Notes: a model not told the origin generated them from the sequence alone. Positions 1-7,900 are shown, numbered from the stretch's first letter. The stretch: DNA of 64,000 bases from an uncultured Clostridia bacterium (GCA_949155365.1 CASCUT010000007.1:1-64000); one strand, 5' to 3'. A program made the numbers and translations.

Positions 1-728
1 GAAGATGATTCTATTTTTCCATTAATATAAGTATAAGAATCAATTGTTACTCCTGGAGTTTTTCCACAAGTTAAACGATAACGATTAATTTCACCTCTAC
101 ATACTTGAGTAGCAGCATTACAAGGGCTTTTATGTCCTCCGGCATGTCCACAATTAGCACATGGGGTTATATCAGAGCCAGTATCACCAGAGATACATTC
201 ACAATAAACATAACAACCTCCATTATGCTCATGATATCCACTTGTATAGCAACCTCCATAAGAGCTAGAACTTCCACTATGGTAGTGATAATTTGCTCTA
301 GCGTAGCTACCACCACCACCAGCAGCAACTAAAATACGATTATTAAGTTCATTCCCATTTAATCGAATATCAGTAGCGCCACCACCATTTCCTTGAATGG
401 AATTACCAGCGCCACCACCGTTATATCCATTTTGTCCACCAACATAGATGGTTAAATTGGAGTTTTTGGCTAGCGTAATTGTTCCAACAACAGAACTTCC
501 ATCTCCTCCTACTACACTACTACTTGCTGTTCCACCTTTAGCTCCTCGTGCTTCTATTCGATAAATTCCCTTATATGGCAGAGTTAAAGTTTGAGCATTT
601 CCATTAAATTGAAACTCCCATTCTGTGGTTACAGCATAACTAGTAAAGAGTTCTACCAATGCTTGCAGAGGCATCCAAAGTGTTAGGATAATAAGAAGTA
701 AAATAATACTAATAATTTTCTTTAACAT
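1..728 (-). CDS. Secreted glycine-rich protein, partial (C-terminus beyond window)
   Basis: An open frame on the minus strand starts at ATG 728 (first residues MLKKIISIILLL, a signal peptide or membrane anchor) and remains open to the left edge, so the C-terminus is missing. After the leader comes a beta-type stretch and then glycine-rich segments (around residues 65-120) ending in AAGGGGSYARANY, resembling the PF12810-type glycine-rich domain. Further on is a Cys/His-rich part with CxC and CANCGHAGGH patterns suggesting metal binding or disulfides. Probably an exported, wall-associated host protein; substrate unknown. The family call is from recall of the glycine-rich pattern only. Confidence 0.7.
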   Translation of the reverse strand, partial: MLKKIISIILLLIILTLWMPLQALVELFTSYAVTTEWEFQFNGNAQTLTLPYKGIYRIEARGAKGGTASSSVVGGDGSSVVGTITLAKNSNLTIYVGGQNGYNGGGAGNSIQGNGGGATDIRLNGNELNNRILVAAGGGGSYARANYHYHSGSSSSYGGCYTSGYHEHNGGCYVYCECISGDTGSDITPCANCGHAGGHKSPCNAATQVCRGEINRYRLTCGKTPGVTIDSYTYINGKIESS

Positions 729-1038
729 ATTTCTCTTCCTCTTCTTTCATATTGTAATTTTTATCTAATATTATTAACTTTATTATAAGGGATTTCGTTT
801 TCTTAGTAAATAGAAGTTTTTCCCAGTATTTCAATGTATTTCCTGATTTTATTTACGGAGTTTTGGCTTTTTTTCTCATCTTATATTATGTTACATTTTC
901 TTTACATTTTCTTTACATTTCGACATTTTTCTTCTTGTTTTTTCTAATATTACGTATCTCCGTAAGGAAAGAGAGACAATACTCTTAAAGGAAAGGTTGC
1001 ATTTTGAAATAAAGTATAGTAAAATAAAAAAGAAATAA
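729..1038. other. Intergenic region upstream of the glycine-rich gene and of tRNA-Arg
   Basis: No credible ORF. Between about 890 and 921 the unit TTACATTTTC occurs three times in near-tandem; it may be a regulator binding site for the minus-strand gene. The region also carries the upstream side of the tRNA-Arg gene. I see no convincing sigma-70 pair with 17-bp spacing. Confidence 0.4.
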
Positions 1039-1115
1039 GTGCCAATAGCTCAGCAGGATAGAGCGACAGTTTCCTAAACTGCAGGTCGGGGGTTCGAATC
1101 CCTTTTGGCACACCA
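1039..1115 (+). tRNA. tRNA-Arg (anticodon CCT)
   Basis: A 77-nt cloverleaf: acceptor stem GTGCCAA/TTGGCAC, T-loop TTCGAAT, anticodon loop TTCCTAA with anticodon CCT, and encoded CCA end. It reads AGG. The first anticodon-stem pair is an A-C mismatch. Its 3' half (from 1068) is the left attachment core of the prophage, so the present 3' half is phage-derived but identical to the bacterial copy at 40848-40895. Confidence 0.93.
1068..1115 (+). repeat. attL core (48-bp direct repeat with 40848-40895)
   Basis: The 48 bases from the anticodon stem to the CCA end of tRNA-Arg are repeated without difference at 40848-40895. The sequences diverge directly on both sides of the repeat. The integrase gene lies immediately inside this copy. 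This is the usual product of tyrosine-integrase insertion into a tRNA 3' end. Confidence 0.95.
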
Positions 1116-1119
1116 TAGA

Positions 1120-1153
1120 AAAAACCGCCATTTCAATACATGTGGCGGTTTTT
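1120..1153 (+). terminator. Intrinsic terminator after tRNA-Arg
   Basis: An 11-bp stem (AAAAACCGCCA with TGGCGGTTTTT) and short loop directly follow the tRNA. It lies just inside attL, so it is phage DNA supplying a terminator to the host tRNA. A weaker analogous hairpin follows attR (about 40898-40935). Confidence 0.85.
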
Positions 1154-1210
1154 GTATGGAAAATTATAGTGCTAATTTGTTCGCTTTTTATCACTTTTTT
1201 CGGCTAGTAG

Positions 1211-1231
1211 GATGTCAAAATGATGTCAAAA
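1211..1231. repeat. Direct repeats, likely integrase arm-type sites
   Basis: GATGTCAAAA occurs at 1211 and again at 1222, between the att core and the integrase stop. Related words (GTGTCAAAAA, GTGTCAGAAA, GTGTCAAGA) stand at the same place beside the integrase remnant at 40990-41020. The position and repetition fit arm-type binding sites of tyrosine integrases; this is inference. Confidence 0.5.
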
Positions 1232-1233
1232 AT

Positions 1234-2346
1234 TTAAACATATTTTTTAATAGAATCATTAATCTTATTATAAGTATTACCTTTAGTATTGTCTAAGTGA
1301 GTATATATATCATAAACCATATCAGCAGAAGAATGTCCCATTAATTCTTGTGCTTCTTTAATACCTACTCCACAGTAATATAACATTGTACAAAAACTAT
1401 GTCTTAATCTATGTAATGTAAATTCGATTTCTTTTATATCTTCTTCATTTTTATGTTGCTTTTTATATTCTTGATTCATGTATAATAGAAAACTTTCTAA
1501 CATTCTTTTTATAGCACTATCAGATAGTTTCTCATTAGGATTAGTTTGTTTTGTAAATAAATATTTTATATTATGTTCTTTACAATAAATTACTCTATCA
1601 TATAACTGTTGCCTAAAAATATCTAAAATATAGACATTTCTACTTTTTCTGTTTTTAGTTGTTTTTATTTTACCTTGATTTTTTGTATATGAAACAGCAC
1701 TATCGATAGAGATAATATTAGTTTCAAAGTCAATTTTATCAACTTCAACAGCAGACGCTTCTTCTTTTCGAACCCCTGTAAAACGTACAAAAAGAAAGAA
1801 TAATCCATGTTTGTGAGTTTTTGCACATTCTATTAATAGTTTATCTTCTTCGTCTGTAAGAGGTTTTTTCTCTTGAGGCTTATAGGCGGGCAATTTAATA
1901 GAAATAGCTACATTTTTCAATAAAATATCATTAGCAACAGCATCTTGTAATATCCTTTTAATTAACATTAAAACCTTTTTGGCTGTTCTTAAGTGATTGT
2001 CTTCTATTAGCTCATTTAAAATTTCTTTTATATCGTATACTTTTATGTTTTTCATTTTCTTATAGCCTAAATTGGGTTTAATATATTTATTAATCAAATA
2101 TTCATATTCTTTTATAGTTCCATCTTCTTTTCCGACTGAATTTATTTCTAACCATTTGTCTGAGAAATCATTCATTGTTATATTTTCATCATTTAAAGTA
2201 ATTCCCTTATAGTTTAGATATTTTAGTTCAGTAATTTTTTTATCTAACTCTTCTATTGAATTAGCGTATATAAATTTTCTTTTTCCATTAATATTGACAG
2301 AAGTCTGATATCTACCATCACTTCTTTTAGTGTATTTTTTAGACAT
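1234..2346 (-). CDS. int: Tyrosine recombinase, phage integrase
   Basis: 370 aa. It has an N-terminal AP2-like arm-binding domain (about 1-50), a SAM-like core-binding domain (about 60-160) and a C-terminal catalytic domain with the expected Arg (in FTGVRKEE), HRLRHS box, LMGHSSADM and the nucleophile Tyr near VYDIYTHL. It catalyses integration and, with an excisionase, excision at tRNA-Arg(CCT). It starts at ATG 2346 behind a good AGGAGG, 25 bp after the ImmA/IrrE stop, so it may be co-transcribed with the repressor operon. Its C-terminus abuts attL. Confidence 0.95.
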   Translation of the reverse strand: MSKKYTKRSDGRYQTSVNINGKRKFIYANSIEELDKKITELKYLNYKGITLNDENITMNDFSDKWLEINSVGKEDGTIKEYEYLINKYIKPNLGYKKMKNIKVYDIKEILNELIEDNHLRTAKKVLMLIKRILQDAVANDILLKNVAISIKLPAYKPQEKKPLTDEEDKLLIECAKTHKHGLFFLFVRFTGVRKEEASAVEVDKIDFETNIISIDSAVSYTKNQGKIKTTKNRKSRNVYILDIFRQQLYDRVIYCKEHNIKYLFTKQTNPNEKLSDSAIKRMLESFLLYMNQEYKKQHKNEEDIKEIEFTLHRLRHSFCTMLYYCGVGIKEAQELMGHSSADMVYDIYTHLDNTKGNTYNKINDSIKKYV

Positions 2347-2370
2347 TGTAATCCTCCTAACAAAAAAGCA

Positions 2371-2809
2371 TTAATAATTTAATGCTTCATTTGTAAAAAT
2401 TCCATATTTATTTGTATAAAATTGAACTGCATTTCGCATGTATTCAATTGTAACTTCAAAATATTCTGCAAGACTATAAAGATTATCTATTCCGTTTTTT
2501 TATTGCTAATTTTAAATCCTCGAAAGGAATAAGTATATTATAACTCCATTTCCTAGCTCTGTATTCTTGTTTAGCCATCAAAACAGTATCAGTGCAGTAA
2601 AGTGGATATGTAGCATCATAATAATAGTGTCCAAGTTCCTCCGCTAAAGTTTCTTTTTCTTTTATACTTGCACCTAACTCGTCATAATTTAAAGCAATAG
2701 CGTTTATTTTATCTATATTAATAAAAGCACCATAGGCATTTTCTATATGCCAATCGTAAATTTTTATTTTTTCTTTTTCTGCTATATTATATAAATCATT
2801 TAATTTCAT
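2371..2809 (-). CDS. ImmA/IrrE-type metallopeptidase, +1 frameshift at CGG 2494
   Basis: 145 aa if one base is skipped. The zinc protease motif is seen as AEELGHYYYDA (HEXXH-like variant ELGHY) about residues 50-60. In frame 0 the protein stops after KKR at CGG AAT AGA TAA. Skipping the C at 2494 gives glycine and continues as GIDNLYSLAEYFEVTIEYM to a stop at 2371, a C-terminus typical of ImmA/IrrE proteins ('lAeyF.V...fm..A..'). It lies directly after the repressor gene; such proteases cleave phage-type repressors to induce excision (known for ImmA of ICEBs1). This is the only frameshift site of this type on the minus strand. Confidence 0.85.
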
Positions 2810-3157
2810 TTATTTATCCTTCTTATTATCTTTTAAAATTACTTCAATTAGACTTTTTATTTGTTCTTTTTGTGTGTCGCTTGGTGGATTATAGTCTTTC
2901 ATATTAAAACCAATTTTAGCTAAGCCAAGAGGGTCTTCTTGTTGTACCGCATTTCTAATATCAGATTTTCCTAAAATATAATCGATAGAAACGTTAAAAA
3001 AATCAGATAGTATAGATAAAGTCTCAGTTCCCATATCTCTTTCTCCTGTTTCATAAAAACCTACTGTTCTTTCGCTTTTATTTATAATTTTTGCTATATC
3101 AGATTGAAGAAGTCCTCTTTCAATTCTCAATTCTTTTAATTTATTCAAAACAATCAT
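2810..3157 (-). CDS. CI-like XRE-family repressor
   Basis: About 115 aa. The N-terminal helix-turn-helix spans about residues 5-60 (LKELRIERGLLQSDIAKIIN, then NKSERTVGFYETG). The C-terminal part is short and lacks a LexA-type Ser/Lys protease domain, which fits inactivation by the adjacent ImmA-like protease. ATG 3157 has the Shine-Dalgarno unusually close (AAAGG then ATG); TTG 3148 is an alternative start with better spacing. Predicted to bind the GWACA-N3-TGTWC sites at 3185-3346 and keep the early promoter off. Confidence 0.85.
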   Translation of the reverse strand: MIVLNKLKELRIERGLLQSDIAKIINKSERTVGFYETGERDMGTETLSILSDFFNVSIDYILGKSDIRNAVQQEDPLGLAKIGFNMKDYNPPSDTQKEQIKSLIEVILKDNKKDK

Positions 3158-3178
3158 CCTTTCTAGTTAGTTATATGT

Positions 3179-3346
3179 ATTATATAACAAATTGTTCGAC
3201 AAGTAAAGTTTAAGAGAACATTTTGTACAATTTTATTTCTTAGAGCGACAACGTATCTGCAAGTTTGATAAAAAAAATTAAAAAAAAAGTATTGACAAAG
3301 AACATATTGTACTATATAATTCGAATCAACGAAGAACAATATGTAC
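3179..3346. promoter_or_regulatory. Divergent repressor/early promoters with four operators
   Basis: Early rightward promoter: TTGACA 3292-3297, 17-bp spacer, TATAAT 3315-3320. Leftward repressor promoter: TTTACT (complement of 3202-3207), 17-bp spacer, TATAAT (complement of 3179-3184). Sites of the form GAACAWWTTGTAC lie at 3216-3228, inside the early spacer at 3300-3312, and at 3334-3346; a related GAACAATTTGTTA lies in the repressor promoter spacer. The dyad consensus is GWACA-N3-TGTWC. Placement over both promoters indicates a CI/Cro-type switch. Confidence 0.85.
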
Positions 3347-3362
3347 GAAAGGAGATGCGGAA

Positions 3363-3581
3363 ATGAAAGAAATAACTATAAAAGAATTAAGACTAAAAAA
3401 GAAAATGACACAAGAGCAAGTGGCTGAAAAGTCTGGATATTCAAAAGATTATATATCTATGATAGAGCGAGGAGAAAGAAATCCTAGCGATAAAGCGAAA
3501 GCAATATTAGCAGATATATATGGAGTTACAATAGTACAAATTTTTTTGGCAATACAACGAACAATAAGTACGACAAAATAA
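3363..3581 (+). CDS. Cro-like XRE-family DNA-binding protein
   Basis: 72 aa. A classic five-helix XRE domain fills residues 4-62 (LRLKKKMTQEQVAEKSGYS, then KDYISMIERGER). First gene behind the early promoter and divergent from the repressor, so the Cro position. Start ATG 3363 lies after GAAAGGAG at 3348. It probably competes for the same operators. Confidence 0.85.
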   Translation: MKEITIKELRLKKKMTQEQVAEKSGYSKDYISMIERGERNPSDKAKAILADIYGVTIVQIFLAIQRTISTTK

Positions 3582-3688
3582 AATTTATAAAATACTTGAC
3601 AAACTTAAAAACTACGTTTTTAGAAACTTTAAAAATAACATTACAATAAAGACAAAAAGAACAAAACGAAACGAAAGGAGGTAGTAAT

Positions 3689-3895
3689 ATGGCAACAAAT
3701 ACATGTAGTAGGACAAGAACACAATACGTAAAGCCAGCCGAATTAAGGGAACGATTGCAACTAGGAAAAACTAGACTTTATGAAATACTAAAAATGCCAG
3801 AAATGAAAGAAGCTATAAGAAAAACAGGAGAAAAAGGAATTAGAGTAGATGAAAAGAAATTTTTTGAAATATTAGACAAACTATATTCAAATTAG
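3689..3895 (+). CDS. Small phage DNA-binding protein, excisionase-like position
   Basis: 68 aa, basic. Residues 15-60 (VKPAELRERLQLGKTRLYEI, then a GIRVDEKKFFE strand-turn) look like a winged helix of the MerR/Xis type. An AAAGGAGG Shine-Dalgarno lies 8 bases before ATG. Location right after cro fits an excisionase or early regulator. No family assigned with certainty. Confidence 0.65.
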   Translation: MATNTCSRTRTQYVKPAELRERLQLGKTRLYEILKMPEMKEAIRKTGEKGIRVDEKKFFEILDKLYSN

Positions 3896-3907
3896 GAGGT
3901 AAAACAA

Positions 3908-4015
3908 ATGAAAAAACTTAAACAATTTGTATTAGGTACAAGCTATCTATGGCTACCGTTATTAGGTGCTTACATAGCAGAATTGCTAGTAAATATATTA
4001 ACTAAAATTTTATAG
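3908..4015 (+). CDS. Tiny single-span membrane protein
   Basis: 35 aa, MKKLKQFVLGTSYLWLPLLG then AYIAELLVNILTKIL: one hydrophobic span after a positive N-terminus. AGGAGG 9 bases upstream. Between two well-spaced phage genes. Function unknown. Confidence 0.55.
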   Translation: MKKLKQFVLGTSYLWLPLLGAYIAELLVNILTKIL

Positions 4016-4030
4016 AGAGGAGATGAAAAT

Positions 4031-4279
4031 ATGTTAGGGAGCAATAGAGAATATTTAAAACTACAAGAAGAGAAAAGGAAAATACAAAGAGATAGCATAC
4101 AAGCAATGAAAATTATCTTAGAAGAAGCAATAATGACGATTAATGAAATACAAGATATTCAAGCTATAAAAATAGCAGAAGAAGAAAAAGACAAAATGAG
4201 AAATAGCATTGTAAATTGTAAAAGAAAAGAATTTACAGACAAAATAATAGAACTAGACCGTCTTAGCAAACAATTCTAG
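4031..4279 (+). CDS. Hypothetical coiled-coil early protein
   Basis: 82 aa, almost entirely charged helix (residues 5-80, Glu/Lys-rich) with no catalytic motif. AGAGGAG Shine-Dalgarno before ATG. Unrecognised. An 88-bp gap follows, with an imperfect hairpin around 4300-4342 (AGTAGATATGAGC/ ATCTACTT-type complement) before the next gene. Confidence 0.6.
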   Translation: MLGSNREYLKLQEEKRKIQRDSIQAMKIILEEAIMTINEIQDIQAIKIAEEEKDKMRNSIVNCKRKEFTDKIIELDRLSKQF

Positions 4280-4367
4280 TTCAAGATTCAAAATATAAAC
4301 ATAAGCTCATATCTACTTTTATTTTAACATGATTTAAGTAGATATGCAAGAGGAGGAAAGCTAAAAA

Positions 4368-4793
4368 GTGAAATTAGCAGGTACAGTAAAAGAAATAGCG
4401 ACAAAAATAATGAAATTAGACTTAAATAAAATATATATCGTAGAGATAAATGAACAAAAATCTCATAGAACTTTAAAACAAAATAAAATGTTATGGAAAA
4501 TAATACATTTAATTGCTAAACAACAAAAACAAAGTGATATGGAAATTTATTGTACTTTATTAGAAAGAGCAGATGCAAAATCAGATTATATTTTAGCAAA
4601 AGCTGAAACAGAAGATAGCTTAAGAAAAATATTTCGAGGAGTTAAATTCATTAGACAACAAGAGATAGATAATGAAATATTTAATGTTTATAAAGTTTTT
4701 TTAGGAAGTTCAAAAATGACTTCGAAAGAAATGAATGAATTATTAGAAATAACAATTCAATTATGTAGTGAACTAAGAATCGCTACATGGTAG
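4368..4793 (+). CDS. NinB-like recombination/replication accessory protein
   Basis: 141 aa with GTG start behind AGAGGAGGAAAG. The stretch RTLKQNKMLWKIIHLIAKQ (about residues 31-49) matches the 'sl.QNr.lW.ll.dia' signature of NinB/YopX-neighbourhood recombination mediators. The rest is helical without further motifs. Placement before an HNH gene and the replication genes agrees with a DNA-metabolism role. Similarity is by eye. Confidence 0.55.
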   Translation: MKLAGTVKEIATKIMKLDLNKIYIVEINEQKSHRTLKQNKMLWKIIHLIAKQQKQSDMEIYCTLLERADAKSDYILAKAETEDSLRKIFRGVKFIRQQEIDNEIFNVYKVFLGSSKMTSKEMNELLEITIQLCSELRIATW

Positions 4794-4802
4794 GAGTAAG
4801 AA

Positions 4803-5205
4803 ATGATAGTAACAGATTTAAGTAAATCATATAATCCAGTACCCAAAAAAGAAGATAAGAAATTGAAGAAAAACAGGGTACAAATAAAGGGAAAAAAACA
4901 CAAGCAAACTAAAGAAAAGGAAATATCTAAGAAAGTGAAAGAAGCGGTATGGAAAAGAGACAAACATAAATGTATTTTTTGTGGAAAGCAAGTAGATATG
5001 TTTTATGCAAATGCTCATTTTATTCCACGTTCACAAGGACGGACTAGGAATAAAAGAAAATATATTTACTGCTTGCGAGGATTGTCATAGAGAACAAGAT
5101 AATGGCAAATATACAAAAGAATATGAAAGAAAGGTAAAAAGATATTTGAAACGTATTTATGGTAAAAATTGGACAATAGAAAAATTAATTTATAAAAAAT
5201 ATTAG
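4803..5205 (+). CDS. HNH endonuclease, +1 frameshift at CGG 5040
   Basis: 133 aa when one base is skipped. The N-terminus is basic; WKRDKHKCIFCGKQ (about 48-62) gives the first Cys pair, then NAHFIPRSQG. In frame 0 the chain goes wrong at CGG ACT AGG and stops at 5090. Skipping C 5040 yields GGLGIKENIFTACEDCHREQ, which supplies the Gly-Gly, Asn, second Cys pair and His of the HNH (ββα-metal) fold. The restored G-G after PRSQ is a family signature. Predicted DNA nicking or cutting enzyme. Confidence 0.85.
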
Positions 5206-5217
5206 GAGGAAAAGAAA

Positions 5218-5443
5218 ATGAAAAAAGTGTTTACAAATATTAATAGTAATAGCAAGTATAATTTTAGGACTATACGTAGGTATATGGGTAATGTTTATAG
5301 GTGGAATCATACAAATAATAAACGGAATAAATCCACTTAATGGGATAGAAATTGCAATTGGTATATGCAAGATAGTATTTTGCGAAATAGCAGTATTAAT
5401 GCCGATGGCAGGTTTTTTTATAGCAGGAATATTAGAAGATTAA
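5218..5443 (+). CDS. Small two-span membrane protein with frame break near the start
   Basis: ATG 5218 follows AGGAGGAAAAG, but frame 0 is not membrane-like and ends early. The frame offset by +1 is open to TAA 5441 and reads as a very hydrophobic protein (LIVIASIILGLYVGIWVMF, then a second span ending GFFIAGILED). Removing one base from the A6 or T3 runs at 5221-5235 joins start and body. No CGG is involved, unlike the other frame breaks, so this may be an indel, slippage, or a sequencing error. About 74 aa. Confidence 0.55.
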
Positions 5444-5448
5444 ACAAC

Positions 5449-5484
5449 AAAGGGCTAGCATAATAAAAAGTTAGCTCTTTATTT
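5449..5484 (+). terminator. Hairpin, probable terminator
   Basis: AAAGGGCTAGC pairs with GTTAGCTCTTT (with G-U pairs) around an A-rich loop and is followed by ATTTT. It separates the small membrane gene from the replication genes. Confidence 0.6.
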
Positions 5485-5500
5485 TACGAAAGGAGAAAAA

Positions 5501-6199
5501 ATGAAAGACAGTTTTATATTGTATACAGAACAAAAAGCAGTCATCGATAAGTTAACGGATGAACAAGCAGGAAAATTAATAAAAGCAATATATGAATATG
5601 TAGAAACAGATAAAATGCCTCAACTAGATACAGTTTTAGATTTAGTTATAACTCCTTTCAAACTTGCTTTAGATAGAAACAAAACTAAGTACGAAGCGGT
5701 AAGTAAAAAAAGAGCAGAAGCGGGAGCAAAAGGTGGAAAGCAAAAAAAGCAAATGCAAACAAAAGATAACAAACATAGCGATAATGATAATGTAAATGAT
5801 AGTGATAGTGATAATGTAAATGATAATGACAACAATAGCAATGATGTTGTAAGCGACAGTTGTGTTGACGGCTTACAGAAAGTTATTGATTTTTATAATA
5901 ACAACATTGGATTACTCACTCCATATGGATTAGAGTTATTACAAGATTTCTTAAATGAAATGGATTACGATGTTATTATCTTTGCTATGAAAAAAGCAGT
6001 AGAAGCTAATGTTCGAACTATACAATACATAAAAGGCACTTTAAATAACTGGAGCAAAAAAGGAATAAAAACATTAATAGAGGCAGAAGAAGAAAATCAA
6101 AGATTCAAAAGTAATAAACAAGATGTCTTAATAGAAGAAACGGAAGAAGAAAGAAAAGCACGAAAAATAAAAGAACTGGAGGGATTATCTAGTGACTGA
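5501..6199 (+). CDS. Phage replication initiator, DUF6291 plus DnaD-like domain
   Basis: 232 aa. The N-terminal domain (1-85, FILYTEQKAVIDKLTDEQAG, ending KRAEAGAKGGKQKK) matches the widespread phage DUF6291-type domain. It is joined through an Asp/Asn/Ser repeat linker (about 88-115) to a C-terminal DnaD/DnaB-like helical domain (about 125-205; FYNNNIGLLTPYG, then YIKGTLNNWSKKGI). Such fusions bind phage origin DNA and recruit the helicase loader. Strong AAAGGAG before ATG. The next gene overlaps its stop. Confidence 0.85.
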   Translation: MKDSFILYTEQKAVIDKLTDEQAGKLIKAIYEYVETDKMPQLDTVLDLVITPFKLALDRNKTKYEAVSKKRAEAGAKGGKQKKQMQTKDNKHSDNDNVNDSDSDNVNDNDNNSNDVVSDSCVDGLQKVIDFYNNNIGLLTPYGLELLQDFLNEMDYDVIIFAMKKAVEANVRTIQYIKGTLNNWSKKGIKTLIEAEEENQRFKSNKQDVLIEETEEERKARKIKELEGLSSD

Positions 6200-6635
6200 A
6201 AAGGAATTTATCGAAGAGACAAGTAACATAGAAAAATTTTATGGAAAAGAATTAAATCAATTTGAAAATTCAAGATGGTTTCAAGAATTAAAGAATATAG
6301 ATACTACTAGATATAGACAGATTATTAGACAAGTATTTAGAAAATGCAAATTTATGCCAAAATTGGCAGACATCATATCAATTCAAGACGAATTACCATA
6401 TGGACAAGCAAAAACAAATTTATTCGAAAAAGTAGAATGCAGCAAATGCAAAGGTTTTGGAATACTTTTTTACACAAAAATAGTAGACAACGGAGATAGA
6501 AAGTTAAGATATGAATATGTTGCAAGATGTGATTGCCAAAACGGATTAAATTATATCTATGATGGTACAAAAATAGCAGATAAAGAACATAGAACTAAAT
6601 TTTATGTTCCAACTGCTCAACAAATAGGAATTTAG
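6192..6635 (+). CDS. G39P-like helicase-loader protein with zinc ribbon
   Basis: 147 aa with GTG start overlapping the upstream stop by 8 bases, so translationally coupled. The N-terminal half (1-75, helical, NIDTTRYRQIIRQVFRKCKF then MPKLADII) resembles the SPP1 G39P loader/inhibitor family; the C-terminal half has CSKCKGFG and CDCQNG, a zinc-ribbon pair. Directly after the initiator gene, it likely delivers the replicative helicase. No helicase gene is present, so the host DnaC/DnaB helicase would be used. Confidence 0.65.
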   Translation: MTEKEFIEETSNIEKFYGKELNQFENSRWFQELKNIDTTRYRQIIRQVFRKCKFMPKLADIISIQDELPYGQAKTNLFEKVECSKCKGFGILFYTKIVDNGDRKLRYEYVARCDCQNGLNYIYDGTKIADKEHRTKFYVPTAQQIGI

Positions 6636-6647
6636 GAGGAAACAAAA

Positions 6648-7292
6648 ATGAAATTTAAAGTAGGAGATAAAGTAAGAGTTAGAAAAGATTTAGAAACGAA
6701 TAAAAAATATGGAAGTATGACGTATGTAGAAGGTATGGGAAAAATGAAGGGGAAAACAGTAACTATTAAAGAAGTTTGCTGGAATAGCTACTGGATTGAA
6801 GAATTTGATTATAATTGGACAGATGAAATGTTTGAAGAAAAAGCAAATTTCACAAAAAGTGACTTAAAAGACGGAGATATAGTTGCATATGGAAACGGAG
6901 AAAAAAGGATAAAAATAGCTGGTAAATTATATGACGAAAATGGAAGTGCAACAATGTGGTTACATAGCTATAAGGAAGATTTAACAAGAGAATATAAAGA
7001 ACGTGCAGAAACAGACATCATAAAAGTAGAACGTCCAACTGGTTATGAAACAGTATTTGAAAGAAAAGAAGAAATACTAGATGAAGTAGAAAAGAGATAT
7101 TTAAGAGATGTTATTAGACCGTTTAGTGAAGATATTGAAAACATAAGAAAAATTACAGTGGGTAAAAAGGAATGTTTAATGATTCTTTTTAAAGATGGTG
7201 ATACTATGAGTTTTAAAAACTTTAAAAAAGGTGCGATGTATAAAAATATGGAAGCAGATAGAAGTTACACACTTGAAGAATTAGGATTATAG
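6648..7292 (+). CDS. Hypothetical protein with N-terminal KOW-like beta domain
   Basis: 214 aa. The N-terminus (1-65, FKVGDKVRVRKDLETNKKYG, then MKGKTVTIKEVCWNSYWIEE) is a small beta-barrel pattern seen in phage proteins of Clostridia. A second similar barrel (DGDIVAYGNGEKRIKI, about 78-95) follows, and the C-terminus is mixed. AGGAGG 7 bases before ATG. Function unknown; possibly nucleic-acid or protein binding. Confidence 0.65.
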   Translation: MKFKVGDKVRVRKDLETNKKYGSMTYVEGMGKMKGKTVTIKEVCWNSYWIEEFDYNWTDEMFEEKANFTKSDLKDGDIVAYGNGEKRIKIAGKLYDENGSATMWLHSYKEDLTREYKERAETDIIKVERPTGYETVFERKEEILDEVEKRYLRDVIRPFSEDIENIRKITVGKKECLMILFKDGDTMSFKNFKKGAMYKNMEADRSYTLEELGL

Positions 7293-7306
7293 GAGAGCGA
7301 TAACAA

Positions 7307-7555
7307 ATGAAAATAACTCAAAAGGATAGAATTATAAATTACATAAGAAAATTTGGAAGTATAACAAGCAAAGAAGCATATGACGACTTAGGAATAACAC
7401 AATTAGCAATAAGAATAAAAGAACTAAAAGAAGACGGACATGAGTTCAGAACAGAATGGGAAAACAGTAAAAATAGATTTGGAGAAAAAGTAGAATTTAA
7501 AAGATATTATTTAGCAGATATAGTAAGTGAAAACTTAGAACATATAACAATTTAG
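7307..7555 (+). CDS. Helix-turn-helix phage protein
   Basis: 82 aa. Residues 1-60 (TQKDRIINYIRKFGSITSKE, AYDDLGITQLAIRIKELK) form the winged-helix domain common in small phage early proteins (HTH_39-like); YYLAD follows the wing. Probably DNA binding and possibly regulatory. Shine-Dalgarno TAGGAGAG. Confidence 0.7.
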   Translation: MKITQKDRIINYIRKFGSITSKEAYDDLGITQLAIRIKELKEDGHEFRTEWENSKNRFGEKVEFKRYYLADIVSENLEHITI

Positions 7556-7564
7556 GAGGAAACT

Positions 7565-7735
7565 ATGCAAGAAAAATGTAGTAAATGTAATAACACTGAT
7601 TTATTTGTAGAAATACAAGGAAGTAGAAGAGGTTTGTTTTGCGGGAATTGTGGGAAATGGCAAAAATGGATTACAAAACAAGAACTACAAGTGGCAAAAT
7701 TTAAAGGCTACAAAATTTTAGGAGATAAAGCATGA
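7565..7735 (+). CDS. Zinc-ribbon small protein
   Basis: 56 aa. CSKCNNTD at residues 5-12 and CGNCGKWQKW at 29-38 make a four-Cys zinc ribbon. TAGGAGG precedes ATG 7565. Its TGA overlaps the next ATG (ATGA at 7732). Function unknown. Confidence 0.65.
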   Translation: MQEKCSKCNNTDLFVEIQGSRRGLFCGNCGKWQKWITKQELQVAKFKGYKILGDKA

Positions 7736-7900
7736 GCTATCCACAATTGATAGAAAAATGTGCAAAAGCAATAGCAGAAAATCACTGCACTGGGTGTCAA
7801 GCATTAGAAGATTTAAGCTTTAGAGGAAATCCAAATTGCGAATTTAATAAAATACAAAAAGAAGAACAAATAAAAATAAATTTGCGGAGGCAAAAGATGA
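7732..7900 (+). CDS. Small Cys-containing protein, +1 frameshift at CGG 7885
   Basis: 55 aa if one base is skipped. MSYPQLIEKCAKAIAENHC, CTGCQALEDLS and NPNCEFN place four cysteines in a compact domain. In frame 0 the ORF runs on into rusA as an unnatural fusion (NLRRQK-MKYKF). Skipping C 7885 gives NLGGKR and a TGA that overlaps the rusA ATG by the usual ATGA arrangement, matching the other couplings in this operon. The shift therefore restores a stop, not only an open frame. Confidence 0.65.
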
